Source of the DNA: Burhinus oedicnemus
Lineage: Eukaryota; Chordata; Aves; Charadriiformes; Burhinidae
Length of the DNA stretch: 64,000 nt
Assembly (NCBI GenBank): GCA_008921705.1
Contig: VFFE01007518.1
Span: 92,744-156,743 of the forward strand
Direction: 5' to 3'
Positions 12,801 through 22,680 of the stretch are shown one piece after another. Under the pieces are notes generated by a model that did no database searches, was not told where the DNA came from, and was given only the letters and a program-made list of their open reading frames with translations. The stretch's first letter is position 1; each line of letters begins with the position of its first letter. Made by a program: the position numbers and the translations under genes.

Positions 12801-15800
12801 TTTAAAATATTCTTCAGGTCTTTCCAAGATGCACTGTCAACCCTATTCATAAATATACATATATTTTAGTGTTTACATAAAATTGTATAAATAGAGAAAA
12901 GCACACAAATATAAGCATGTATATGTATATACATAAATACAATGTACGTGTACTGACAAGGAAATTCTTTTACCTGTTTGTTTTTTGTTTTTTTTTCATT
13001 TTTACAAATATGGAATATTAACCATAAATGGAAAGTTATCTATGGCTGGCATTCCAGTAATTAAACACAAGGAAAATTTTGGTTTAATGAAGACTACAAC
13101 ATGATTGGCCCCTCTGCATTTCCCTTGATATGATAAGATTCCCAATATTTTAGTGAAGGAAGTAAATACAATTTTGACAAATACTGAGTTTCTGGTCATT
13201 ACTTACCAAGTTCATTGTTTAACTCCATCCTCAGTCTTAAAATTTTGTGCCAATCTTGTAAGGGGAATGAAAGAATAGCCTGGGTTCCCATTTGAAGCAG
13301 CAGTCTAACATATACTGCATTCATTGAATGGCCTTAAGATTGGATTTGTGTTTAAATGCAATGCTCTTCAATCCATTCAGGACACTTTGGAGCAGACCAC
13401 ACAGGAAACTATTGGAATATATGATACCTGAAGTCTTGCACAGAACATTTATCAGTACACTCTGACTGTCCAAAGTAGCTCCATGTGTCCTTAACATGGC
13501 ACTGTAATGGGAATGCTGGGCAGTAAAGGCAGCCCAAGGTCATCGCTAGAAGAGCTCTGAAGCCATCTGCCCCAAGGGCAGGTAGAAATTGAACGAAGCT
13601 GTAGCTGAGGCTGTACAGAAGGGTAATATGCAGCCCTGTTGTGGAATCACTTGGAGCTTTTTATCTTCTGAAATGGGTCACATAAGGCTCAGTATAGAAG
13701 CTATAACTGCACAGACACCTTGCTGTTTGTGGTGGGACAGTAAGCTTAAGATTTATGAACACCTAAAGCGTTCATAAGAACAGCTTTCTTTGAAGAACAC
13801 CAAATTTCATTCTCTTCTCAAAAACTGTATGGAAATACATTTCATCTCCTCTTTATAGCCATCTACCATTTACAAATGCAGATATTTACAAAATTTTTGC
13901 AATTATTAAATCAATGCAATATATTGACGCAAATCTTTCATATCAGTTTACAAGCCAAGTAAAAGTGTATATATAATGTGTATATATATATATATTGTAT
14001 ACATATATAAAACCAAAAAGTTGCCTTTGTTCTTTATTACATGAATTTTGCTCTGGTAATATTTTCTAAAGTAAATCACATTAGAAAAGTTACTCCTTGC
14101 ATATGTATCAGAGCCAGTTCTAAATACTTATCTCAGTCTTATGCTAGTTGAAATCCATTCATTCAAGTTGATTTACATTAGTATAAAACTGGTAGAATAT
14201 GAGCTAGAAAGAAAGAATCAGGTCAACATTTTTTAATCAGAATTTTAATATTCACACAGTCAGTGTGGTATGTAGGTTAACTTCATAACAGCTCCATAAA
14301 GTGAATTGATACACAGTACTGTAACATGCCAACATAGCTTTACAATCTATAATTTAAAACTTTTCCTTTGAAACTAGATAAATACAGATTAAGACGATAG
14401 ACGGAAAGAACCTCATCATCTATCAAGTAAATAAAACTACACATCAATGAACACGCATAGGCATTCTTCTTTGTCACCCTCTGTGCTCTGTGCGAGTAAT
14501 ACATTCTTGTTTAGCTGAGAAACTTCTATAGACTTTTACATTTTTATATATTTCATATATTCCATAGAATAACGTAAATTGGTGTTTAATTATACTGACT
14601 ATATGCCATAAGAACCATCGCTGTCAATTTCTTTACAGAACAATGAGTTGGTGTTATAATTCTCTAGTGTTTGGTAATCAGAATTCTCCATTTCTCAGAA
14701 AAAACCCAAAGTATCAAATACACTAGTTTTGGAGATGATGTTATATAGGTGTTTGTCATATTTTCAAAGCAAAGGGCTACAGCCAACATTTTTTCTTGTG
14801 TTTTTCTGTTCTGAAAAATAAAAGTTGTTCTCGACATTGGAATGTATCAAAATCTGATTGATTTTTTTCTTTTTTTGTCAGAAAGGTTGAATACTTTGGT
14901 ATGGTTTTGATCAATGACAGAATACCTCCCATGCAGAATCCATGTATGGGAGATTAAGTACTGACAGTTTATCTGTTAACTTATGTCAGCATGATTGGTG
15001 TGTTCTGGAACTGGGGCAACAAATGAACTCATGAGCATCCTATTGGATGATAAAGAAAAATATATGCAGATGCTTTATCTTCTTTCCACTTTGTTCACTT
15101 CTCTTGTTCATGTCCCCTGTTCATGCTTACACGCTCAGCTCCCCCAAAGGGGTCACTCCATATCCAAAATGACCATTCAAATTCAGTATCCATATTTCCA
15201 AGGTATTCCTTGCTTTCTTCTTTCAGCATACTTGCCCTCTCACTCTGAAAAAAAGGGTCTTGGTTTGAGTTCTGCTTTTTTCATGACTCATCTCATATTT
15301 CAATGCTACATAACCATCATCTCCACCTCTGCTCCCAGTGGGCTTGGTACAGTATATCTCCCCATTTCATCAGTCAGTAGCAGTGGGCATGTACGTGAGA
15401 AATTATATTGATGAGCCAAGAGGGAAAGCAGCCTGCTTATCTGACTACCATTTTCTTTTAAGTGGTGAAATAAAGCATTCCAAATGAAGAAAAATAACTT
15501 TCTGTGGTTTACCAGGAAATGCTGGCTCTGTCCTTATAATAATTATGTGAGGTACGAAGTTTATAAGGACTGCAGCTAACTATTTTATCAACCTTCCTTT
15601 TACAATGTGAGAAGTCTTCCAAGCAGGAGACTAGCTAATCTATTTTGACACTTTTTGCAGGAATCTGTAACACTCATATCCTTTTCCTGCACAATGCTGC
15701 AGAGATCCAAAGAAGAACCACTGTCATTGACGTCGGTCTGTTGTCAATTATAACTATTACATATCTGTTTATACCAGACAACCTTTCCTTTCCTTTCAGC

Positions 15801-15849
15801 TTAGAAAATTAATAATGTATTGGGTGTAAACTGCAAAATTTTGGTAGTG
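9813..15849. other. Long AT-rich stretch without gene
   Basis: Six kilobases of AT-rich sequence. I see no CR1, LTR or gene. Low-complexity parts are T-rich near 10105-10145, CA/TA-rich near 12730-12950, and the TA repeat at 13966-14010 listed separately. A GC-richer segment at 13480-13640 may be an old unidentified repeat. The longest open frame, 14995-15411 (138 codons), shows no domain, no coding-like composition and no splice context that I can recognise, so I do not call it a gene. Confidence 0.65.
13966..14010. repeat. TA/TG dinucleotide microsatellite
   Basis: An alternating TATATA tract with interspersed GT steps, about 45 nt long. It is a simple repeat that is likely length-polymorphic. 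Confidence 0.9.
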
Positions 15850-16565
15850 TGGGGTGGTCTGCAGGGGTAGATTCTCTGGGAGGAGGTCAGAGGCTGCCCT
15901 GTGCCAGACACAGGTGGTTCCAGCCAGTTTTGAAATGGATCCATCACAGGACACAGGTAATCCCATCAGCAGAGCTGGTGGCACCTCTGTAATAATATAT
16001 TTAAGAAAACACCAGTGAGGAAGACAAGGAGGGAGCAAAATAGTGAGAAGCAACAGAGGGAACAATGAGGTCAGAGGAGGAGGAAGTGCTTTATGGCGGA
16101 GTAAGCACACACCGTGGAGGACTCGAGCTGGACTATAGGAATAGGGTGATAAGGAAAGGTCAGCAGAGTGAAACCAATATGCACTGATAGTTGCCTAGCT
16201 GAAGGGACCAAGTGTAACCTGCAGCAGTAATACTGGGGAAGGCGAGGTGTCTGAAGTGAAGTTGAGCCTGGCAGGAGAGGTGTTTTCCTGGAGGAAAGGT
16301 GTTTTGTCAAGCGTCTAAATGTTTGTCTATTTGTTTCCTAGTACATGAATCAATAATGCAATGTTTATGTTAACTGGCAAATTTAATTCCCCAAGTCCAG
16401 ACTGCTTTGCCCATGACAGCAGCTAGTAAGTGATTTCCCTGTCTATTCTGACCCCCAAGATTTCTCTCTTGTTCTTCCTGTTTTCTCCCCCATCCTGCTG
16501 CAGCCAGAGGAGTGAGCGAGCAACTGTGTGGGTGCTTGGCTGTTGGCTGGGGCCAATCCACCACA
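15850..16565 (+). mobile_element. Degraded ERVL-type LTR (solo)
   Basis: This segment resembles the long GC-richer LTRs of avian ERVL-like elements. It has a GGGGTAGATTCTCTGGGAGG-type beginning and a middle rich in GGAG/GAGG. AGTGAAGTTGAGCCTGG lies near 16254, then CCCCAAGTCCAGACTGCTTTG near 16390. The end, GAGTGAGCGAG...GGCTGGGGCCAATCCACCACA, finishes in CA at 16565. It is in plus orientation. The usual polyadenylation signal before the CCCCAAGTC segment is decayed. I could not fix the 5' border or find a target-site duplication, and no gag-pol follows. Family assignment rests on remembered similarity, not alignment. Confidence 0.75.
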
Positions 16566-17567
16566 GTCAGATAGCCAAATGGCTATCAAATTAAGGACTT
16601 CTGTCCATTATGCACCATGTTGATTGGTTCTAGAATGTTTTAGGTTAAAAGTAACACCATGCCTAGACTTATATATTTTTTATCTCAATACAGCTTTAAC
16701 AGTAGAATGGCCATTAAAAGTTCCATGATATCCATTTAATTGGAGCACAAGGAGTTAAAACACAGACTAACTTGAAATATTAGACTAAAAAGGAAAAAAA
16801 CTTGAGTTAGTGAAAGAAATAAAATATAAGCTGCAGTCAGTATTGCCATCAAATCATCAAAAGCATCTGAAGAGACAAACAGCATCAGGTGAGATATAGT
16901 TCTCTAATGAAAACCAAATGTCAAAAACATATGACATTTCATCACATTCTTTCAAAAAATCTGCTAGAAAGAGCTACAGCACAAATCACCATCTGTTGAA
17001 ACATCCATGACATCAAAATTCAGTCTTTTGATAATGACTTTTCAATATCATCTTTTGAAAAGCAACTTGGCCATTATTGTACTTTAAACTCAATTAAATA
17101 CTATGCAATTCTTTAGTGTCCTTGTTAGGTTTACACAGTAAAAATTGTTCTTCTGTTTTGCCTGTTTTTCAAAATAGGCTTAGCAAAGATAATCTCCCAC
17201 ACTGCTTTGCTAAGCTAAAGACTTGGATTTTTTATTGTCAGGGATATACAGTGCCTTTAAATACATATTTCAAAAACCACAAGCACTGATATAAAGGTAA
17301 ACAAAACTTCATTAGTGCCTACATCCTTGAAATAGCTGGTATTTAAGACCATAAACAAATGGTCTTAAAGTCCTACCTGCATTATAATATTTAACAATAA
17401 GAAACAAATATAGCTTATATCATTTATTCAGGGAAATGACTCTTATTCCCAGTGTAGATGAGTCTCTTCCAATGTTGGTTGTTATTTGACTGAATAGAAA
17501 AATTTAATAAAGTTTCAGTGTTAATTTTAGTAGAAACTTAATTTCCACCTTTGTCAGACTTTATAGA
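16566..17567. other. AT-rich spacer between two LTRs
   Basis: About 1 kb of AT-rich sequence with no open frame or retroviral motif. There is no primer-binding site, gag or pol remnant, so the flanking LTRs are unlikely to be the two ends of one provirus. Confidence 0.65.
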
Positions 17568-17910
17568 TGTCCTGGTTTGAGCTAAAACAGGACCAATTTG
17601 GTTCAGTAACTTTATTATTTAGCTAGGCCTCTTCTAACTGCTGAAATTGGTAGCATATTTTGCAGAAACTGTTCACTCTCAGAGTGGTAAGACCTGTGTT
17701 TATAGTTGATGCCAAGGAATGGGATGCAGAGAGGCTCTTGCTTATCCTTGTTGCTATAACAACCAAGGGCAGCTAACTCTGTTATTTGCCTCATTGAAGA
17801 GTCGGAAGCAGAAAAGTGTAGAGGGGTCACACCTGCAGGGAGGAGGGAACAGGACAGGTGACCCAAAACTGACCAACAAGGATATTCCATCCCATCTGCC
17901 TCATGCTCAG

Positions 17911-17917
17911 TATAAAA
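17911..17917 (+). promoter_or_regulatory. TATA box of the solo LTR
   Basis: TATAAAA lies 343 nt into the LTR, at the place expected for the U3 promoter, upstream of the presumed R region. Whether it is still active cannot be judged. Confidence 0.6.
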
Positions 17918-18152
17918 GCTGAGGAATCAAAGAGTCAGCCCTTTTTAACTCAATGGTAAAGAGGAGGGCTCTGTTCGTCTGCCTTTGGTCCCAATCCTGA
18001 ATCCAGATCCGGAATCCAGTTCCTGACTGTCAGTGAGTCCAGTCTGGGACTTCCCCAGTGCCTGCTGGTGACGTGATTGTCATCCTGGGAGCTTGGTAGG
18101 GTTTTGTATATATTTCATTATTTTCTTTTTATTATTTTATTATTAATATTTC

Positions 18153-18158
18153 ATTAAA
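18153..18158 (+). promoter_or_regulatory. Polyadenylation signal of the solo LTR
   Basis: ATTAAA follows an AT-rich run and precedes the U5-like pyrimidine-rich end of the LTR. Confidence 0.5.
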
Positions 18159-18323
18159 GTAGTTCAGTTCCTTCTAAACTCTTAAGTCTCTCTCTTTTTC
18201 TTTCTCTCCTGCCTCCCTTCGGAAGGAGAGCAGAAAAGAGAGAGCATCTGTCGTTCCACCTGATTGGGCCAATCTGGCCCAAACCACAACAGAACTAATG
18301 AATTTAATGTTCTTCAGGTTTTT

Positions 18324-19552
18324 AGAATCATAGAATCATAGAATAGTTTGTGTCCAACCTGACCTTGAATGTTTCCAGGGATGGGGCATCTACCACCTCT
18401 CTGGGCAACCTGTGCCAGCATATTATCAGCCTCACTGTAAAAGAAACTCGTCCTTATACCTAGTCTAAATCTTCCCTCTTGTAGTTTAAAGCCATTACCC
18501 CTTGTCTTCTTGCAACAGGCCCTGCTAAAACATTTGTCCCCATCTTTTCTGTAGGTCCCCTTTAGGTACTGGAAGGCCACAATAAAGTTGCCAGAGCCTT
18601 CTCTTCTCAAGGCTGAACAACGGTCTCAGCCTGTCCTCATGTGAGAGGTGTTCCAACCCTCTGATAATTTTTGTGGCCCTCTGGATTCTCTCCAACAGGT
18701 CCATGTCTTTCCTGTGCTGATTGCTCCAGAGCTGGACACAATACTCCAGGTGGGGTCTCACCAGAGCAGACTAGAGGGGCAGAATCACCTCCCTCGACCT
18801 GTTGGCCACACTGCTTTTGATGCAGCCCAGGATACAGTTGGCTTTCTGGGCTGTGAGCACACATTGTCGGCTCATGCCCAACTTTTCATTCACCAATACC
18901 CCCACCTCTTTCTCAGCAGGGCTGCTCTCAGTCCCTTCATCCCCCAGCCTGTATTGATACTGGGAGTTGCCCCGACCCTGGTGCAGGACCCTGCACTCCT
19001 CCTTGTTGATCCTCATGAGGTTCACATGGGCCCACTTCTTGAGCTTGTCCAGGTCCCTCTAGATAGCATCCCATCCCTCAGGCCTGTCAACCGCACCACT
19101 CAGCTTGATGTCATCTGCAAACTTGCTAAGGGTGCACTTGATCCCACTATGTCATTGATGAAGATATTAAACAGTGCTGGTCCCACTACGGAGCCCTGAG
19201 GGACACGAATTGTCACCAATTCCCATCTGGACATTGAGCTGTTGACCACTACCTTCTGGATGTGACCATCCAACCAATTCCTCATCCACTGAACACTACA
19301 CCCACCAAATCCATATCTCTCCAATTTAGAGAGAATGGTGTTCTGGGAGACAGTGTCAAAGGCCTTTACAGAAATCCAGACAGATGACATCATAGAAGGC
19401 CTCTAGGTTGGTCAGTCAAGACTTACCCTTGATGAAGACATGCTGGCTGTCTTGAATCACCTCCCGGTCCTCCATGTGCCTTAGCATAGCTTCCAGGAGG
19501 ATCTGTTCCACGATCTTCCCAGACACAGAGGTGAGGCAGACAGGTCAGTAGA
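18324..19552 (-). mobile_element. CR1 LINE, 5'-truncated, part of RT
   Basis: Minus-strand CR1 of about 1.23 kb. The plus strand opens with AGAATCATAGAATCATAGAAT, a well-preserved CR1 terminal repeat. About 90 nt of the 3' UTR found in the copy at 6572-7380 is missing just inside it, near 18349. On the minus strand '[18 protein letters not shown]' (motif B onward, about 19150-19205) is legible. The frame then shifts, and it is open again from 19025 to a TAG at 18771-18773. The element ends near 19552 before motif A is complete. Its block 18723-19046 is nearly identical, inverted, to 6575-6897. The long plus-strand frame 18648-19199 is an antisense shadow. Confidence 0.95.
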
Positions 19553-19804
19553 TTGCCTGTTATCATTCACTTTTGAGCATTTCTATGCACAAACCTGCTG
19601 TACAAGCAAGCTTAATACATATTTTTTAGCTGAGTTTGCACGATTCTGTTGCAACTTTGCTGCTTTCAGACAGTATGGTCTGATTTCTTCTAGCAGCAAA
19701 CCCACTTGTATAGGCAAGTTCTCTGTCAATCAAATTCTATTGCACATCTTGGAAGACATCTTTTCATTGCAGCTTTATCTTCTGGAACACATTGCACCTC
19801 TTAT
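19553..19804. other. Spacer between CR1 and LTR
   Basis: Unique sequence with rising GC content towards its right end. No feature recognised. Confidence 0.6.
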
Positions 19805-19842
19805 TTGTGTGCAGGGGGCGCAGGACAGACCATGTAAAGCTG
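19805..19842 (+). repeat. Left copy of a 38-bp repeat flanking the LTR
   Basis: This segment, beginning TTGTGTGCAGGG, recurs at 20454-20491 (offset 649) with about eight mismatches. It abuts the left end of the LTR at 19841. It is far longer than any ERV target-site duplication. Confidence 0.7.
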
Positions 19843-20430
19843 TATTGGGTCTGGCTGCGACGGACTTAACTTTCCCCATAGCCACCCTCATAGTGCTGTG
19901 CTTTGCATTTCTAGCAAGAAAGGTGTTGATGACACACCAGTGTTTTGGTTACTGCTGAGCAGTGCTCCCACAGCATCAAGGCCATCTCTCCAACATCCCC
20001 CTCACCCTCAAAGGCCAGTAAGCTGGAGGCAGGCAAAAGGTTGGGAGGGGACAAACCAGAACAGCTGAGCAAAGACGTAATCCATGCCATATGATGTTGT
20101 GCCCAGCAGTAAAACCTAAGAGAAAGGAGGAGAGGGAAGGGAGGCATTTATTAAGGTGTTTGTCTTCCAGAGCAACCGCTACGCATACTGAGGCCCTACT
20201 TCCCAGACAGTGGCTGGACATCGCCTGTTGATAGGAAGTAGAAAATAAATCTTTTTGTTTGTTTTCCTTTGCTTCCATATGCAGCCTTTGCTTTTTCTTT
20301 ATTAAGCTGCCTTTATCTCGACCCACGAGTTCTTGTACATCTCATTTTCTTTCCCCTTGTCCTGCTGGGGAGGGGAGTGATAGAGCAGCTGGGTGAGCAC
20401 CTGGTGGCCAACCAAGGTCAACCAACCACA
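19841..20430 (+). mobile_element. ERVL-type solo LTR
   Basis: A 590-nt LTR in plus orientation, beginning TGTATTGGGTCTGGCTGCGA and ending CAACCAACCACA. The body carries the features of a widespread avian ERV LTR. These are TTTTGGTTACTGCTGAGCAG, a CATATGATGTTGTGCCCAGC segment where a TATA-like box should follow (decayed), and AATAAA at 20244-20249. A CGACCCACGAG segment and GGGGAGTGATAGAGCAGCTG come before the end. No primer-binding site or gag follows, so it is a solo LTR. A possible short duplication (AAAG) at both ends is too weak to rely on. It lies about 185 nt upstream of the RIMBP-like pseudogene in the same orientation. Confidence 0.85.
20244..20249 (+). promoter_or_regulatory. Polyadenylation signal of the LTR
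   Basis: AATAAA at the R/U5 side of the LTR, followed by a T/G-rich stretch, as is usual for retroviral polyadenylation. Confidence 0.6.
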
Positions 20431-20453
20431 AAGACCATACTATCCCCCCTTCA

Positions 20454-20491
20454 TTGTGTGCAGGGAGGCCAGGGCATACCATATAAGGTTG
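20454..20491 (+). repeat. Right copy of a 38-bp repeat flanking the LTR
   Basis: Partner of 19805-19842: TTGTGTGCAGGG followed by similar sequence and ACCATATAAGGTTG at the right side. It lies 23 nt beyond the LTR end. Confidence 0.7.
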
Positions 20492-20614
20492 CATGTGCCT
20501 ACCCCTGGTCCATGGCAGATGCTGTCTCTGCTCCTGCACAGTGAAGGAAGACAGCAGCTAACATGTAGTCAAGGGGCTGCCATGCCTCGCAGACCCAAGG
20601 AACATGACTGATGG

Positions 20615-21596
20615 TGATTGTTGGTGAGCAGCTGAAAGAAAGACGCTGGCATCTGCAGGAAACCATTGAGCATCTGGTGAATACTCCAGTGCCACTGCCC
20701 ATCCAAAGCTCTGCTGAGGAACCATGTGTGAAGTCATTTCCTCACTAGAGGGCTGGAGAAAAGACAGAGCCTGCTGGAGCTTTGCTGGCACAAGCCCAGC
20801 AAAATGAAATCTCACAAAAGGAGGCTAAGGAGCTTCAGGCCTAGCTGGCTGCAGACAACCAGGGCTCATATTTTGTAAGCATCCTTAGCTGAAGGTGTGA
20901 GAAGTTAGAGGTGCATCTTATGGAGATGATGGATGAAAACACTAGACCGGCTGAAGAAAATTCTCACCTCTGTGGGCAGATGCACAGGGCAGAAAAGGTC
21001 CAGCTGTCTTCAGACATGACTGGAAGATGCAGAGTGCAAACAGAAAGCCATGAGAATAACGGCAGAAAGTGCTGAGAGAGAAGTAAAAAGGGACCACAGA
21101 GAAGCCATGCAACTGTTTCAAGCCCAGGTGAGTGAACTGGACAATTGGTTTTAGAGCCACTCAGAGTAGATTGGGCAGAGGACAGTCCTGAGTCCTGCAT
21201 TCTTTCAGAGGAAGACACTGCAAGTGAGACAGAAGAACCAGTAGCAGACAGTCTGTCGTCCTGCAGGCTCTGGGACAGCAAACGGGAAAGCTTCAAACAT
21301 TCATAGCTCAATACAGCTATGATCCTTTTGATGGTCTCAGTGAACAGCCCAGACTAGAGTTTCCTCTAACTGCTGGACAATATGTTTATGTCTTTGGACA
21401 GGTGGATGGAGATGGTTGGTCTGTGGGAGAGCTGGCAGACAGCACAAGAGGATTCATCCCCTCTAATTTTGCCAAAGAAGATTCAGATGATGACCTGGAA
21501 AATAAGAACTGGAATGATCCTCATTATTATGTTTTCTGCCTCTTACCTATTTTGGAGGAAGATGAAGAGGATCTAGATGTGGGTATTGGGGACTAA
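20615..21596 (+). pseudogene. Processed RIM-binding-protein-family pseudogene
   Basis: The 3' third (about 21288-21596, stop TAA at 21594) is open and encodes a clear SH3 domain: 'AQYSYDPFDG', 'LTAGQYVYVFG', 'DGWSVGEL' and 'RGFIPSNF' in order, then an acidic tail. This arrangement, with FDG after the Y-x-Y motif and LTAG before it, is that of the first SH3 of RIM-binding proteins (TSPOAP1/RIMBP1, RIMBP2, RIMBP3), which link RIM and calcium channels or act in spermatids. Upstream, a frame one register away gives 'EEDTASETEE', matching the acidic linker before that SH3. Before it, 20621-21060 gives coiled-coil-like sequence ('CEKLEVHLMEMMDEN', 'PAEENSHLCGQ') with at least three in-frame stops. 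Linker and SH3 are contiguous without an intron, pointing to a retrocopy. No FN3 repeats or later SH3 domains follow. The parent paralogue cannot be decided here. Confidence 0.75.
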
Positions 21597-22680
21597 AAAG
21601 CTCATATAAATGTAGCCTATGCAAACTTCCAGAATATCTACAGAACTGAATTTGTATTTAAAAGTGGGGGATTTTTAGACTTTTAGATTTTGTCAAATGG
21701 AGGGCAGCACAGGCCTCCAACAGGCCCTAGCAAAGCCTGGATGAGGCCCTGGGTCTCTCTGGAGGGTAATTAGGGCCCTGCAAAGGCCCCTGCAGACCCC
21801 AGCTACAGTTCTGGGGCATCCTGGGGGGTAATTAGGGCTCTGCACAGGCCCCTGCAGAGTGCATCAAAGGCTCCTGGGGCTTTCTGGAGAGCAGCTCTGC
21901 CACGTCAGAGCATCACTGCTGTTGGCAACGATGAGGACCCTGCTGTCAGGGATGGTGGCAGTGCATGTTCTCGCCATGGGGAGCAGAGAGCAAAGAGAAG
22001 CAAAACAGTGTGTTGCATTGCCCGAGGGACCGTCTGCACATGCATTGGTCACATGCCAGGAAAAGATGTTTGTGGGGCGTCTCGAACCCACTGCAGGGTG
22101 CCTCTGCATTCGCACCCTGTAAAAAAGCTGAATGAATGGGCTGGGCTTGGCTAGAGCTTTCCAGAGTGTCCTTGCACCCTTTCCCCAGCCCAAACCAGCC
22201 CTGCAGGTCTTTTGGCTCAGAGATGTTTCTGCTGGCTTCCTGTGAGCGTTGCCCATTAAAGCACTTCTGAGTGTGAAGCATGATGCCTGGCCGTACAACT
22301 GCTAATGGAGCACACCTCGTGTGCACATGTGCGCACGTGCAATTGCTGCTCACACACAAAGCACCCAGAGGAGCACATGCTTGAGGACATCCCCTGTGCT
22401 GGTTGCTTGCGCTCCTTGGGAGGAGTTCACTCGCTGTTTCTTCCACAGGCTCCTTTTTTTTCCAAAAAAGGGAGCACCCTGGTCTCGCCCTGTTGCTCCT
22501 CTTAGAAAATAAAGAACACCTAGGCTTTCCTCCTTCCTGGACCATTGCAGAGCATAATCCCATGTGGCCACTTTCCACGATCCTTGCTCGGCCTGCCAGC
22601 TTCATCTCCAGCCCTGGGGAGGTGATGGAGCATGACATGTCCAGTATGACATGTTTTCTTTTGTTTTCAGTTGTGCAGAG
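21597..22680. other. GC-rich non-coding segment, origin unknown
   Basis: Clearly richer in GC than the flanks, ending abruptly near 22680 where AT-rich DNA resumes. It contains the 62-bp tandem repeat at 21759-21882 and an AATAAA at 22508-22513. There are open frames on both strands up to 246 codons (minus, 21946-22686), but their composition (many C, H, S and R) is that of GC-rich non-coding DNA. It could be the 3' part of the unit that brought the RIMBP-like copy, or an unrecognised repeat. Confidence 0.5.
21759..21882 (+). repeat. 62-bp tandem repeat, two units
   Basis: Unit 1 (21759-21820) and unit 2 (21821-21882) share the core GGGTAATTAGGG followed by CYCTGCAMAGGCCCCTGCAG. The left flank (CCAACAGGCCCTAGC) may be a decayed third unit. 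Confidence 0.8.

Larger units (their letters stand above)
17568..18291 (+). mobile_element. Solo endogenous-retrovirus LTR
   Basis: A 724-nt LTR in plus orientation. It begins TGTCCTGGTTTGAGCTAAAA, a start typical of many avian ERV LTRs, and ends CCAATCTGGCCCAAACCACAACA, giving the TG...CA ends. Inside are a TATAAAA box at 17911-17917 and an ATTAAA polyadenylation signal at 18153-18158, in the order expected for U3-R-U5. No internal retroviral sequence adjoins it, so it is a solo LTR. I could not see a clean target-site duplication (ATAGA before, GAACT after). The short pyrimidine-rich stretch at 18185-18215 is part of the LTR. The ERV class, ERVL or ERVK, is uncertain. Confidence 0.85.

Noticed and set aside
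14995..15411. 138-codon plus-strand open frame
   Set aside because: No domain, no coding-like pattern and no splice or promoter context. Chance frames of this size are expected in 64 kb.
15850..18291. A provirus bounded by the LTRs at 15850 and 17568
   Set aside because: The two LTRs are of different sequence type, and the 1-kb between them has no primer-binding site, gag or pol trace.
17563..18296. Target-site duplication around the LTR at 17568-18291
   Set aside because: The five bases on each side (ATAGA and GAACT) do not match; any duplication has decayed or the ends are rearranged.
18648..19199. 183-codon plus-strand open frame
   Set aside because: It is the antisense of the minus-strand CR1 ORF2 remnant; the CR1 strand gives the recognisable protein.
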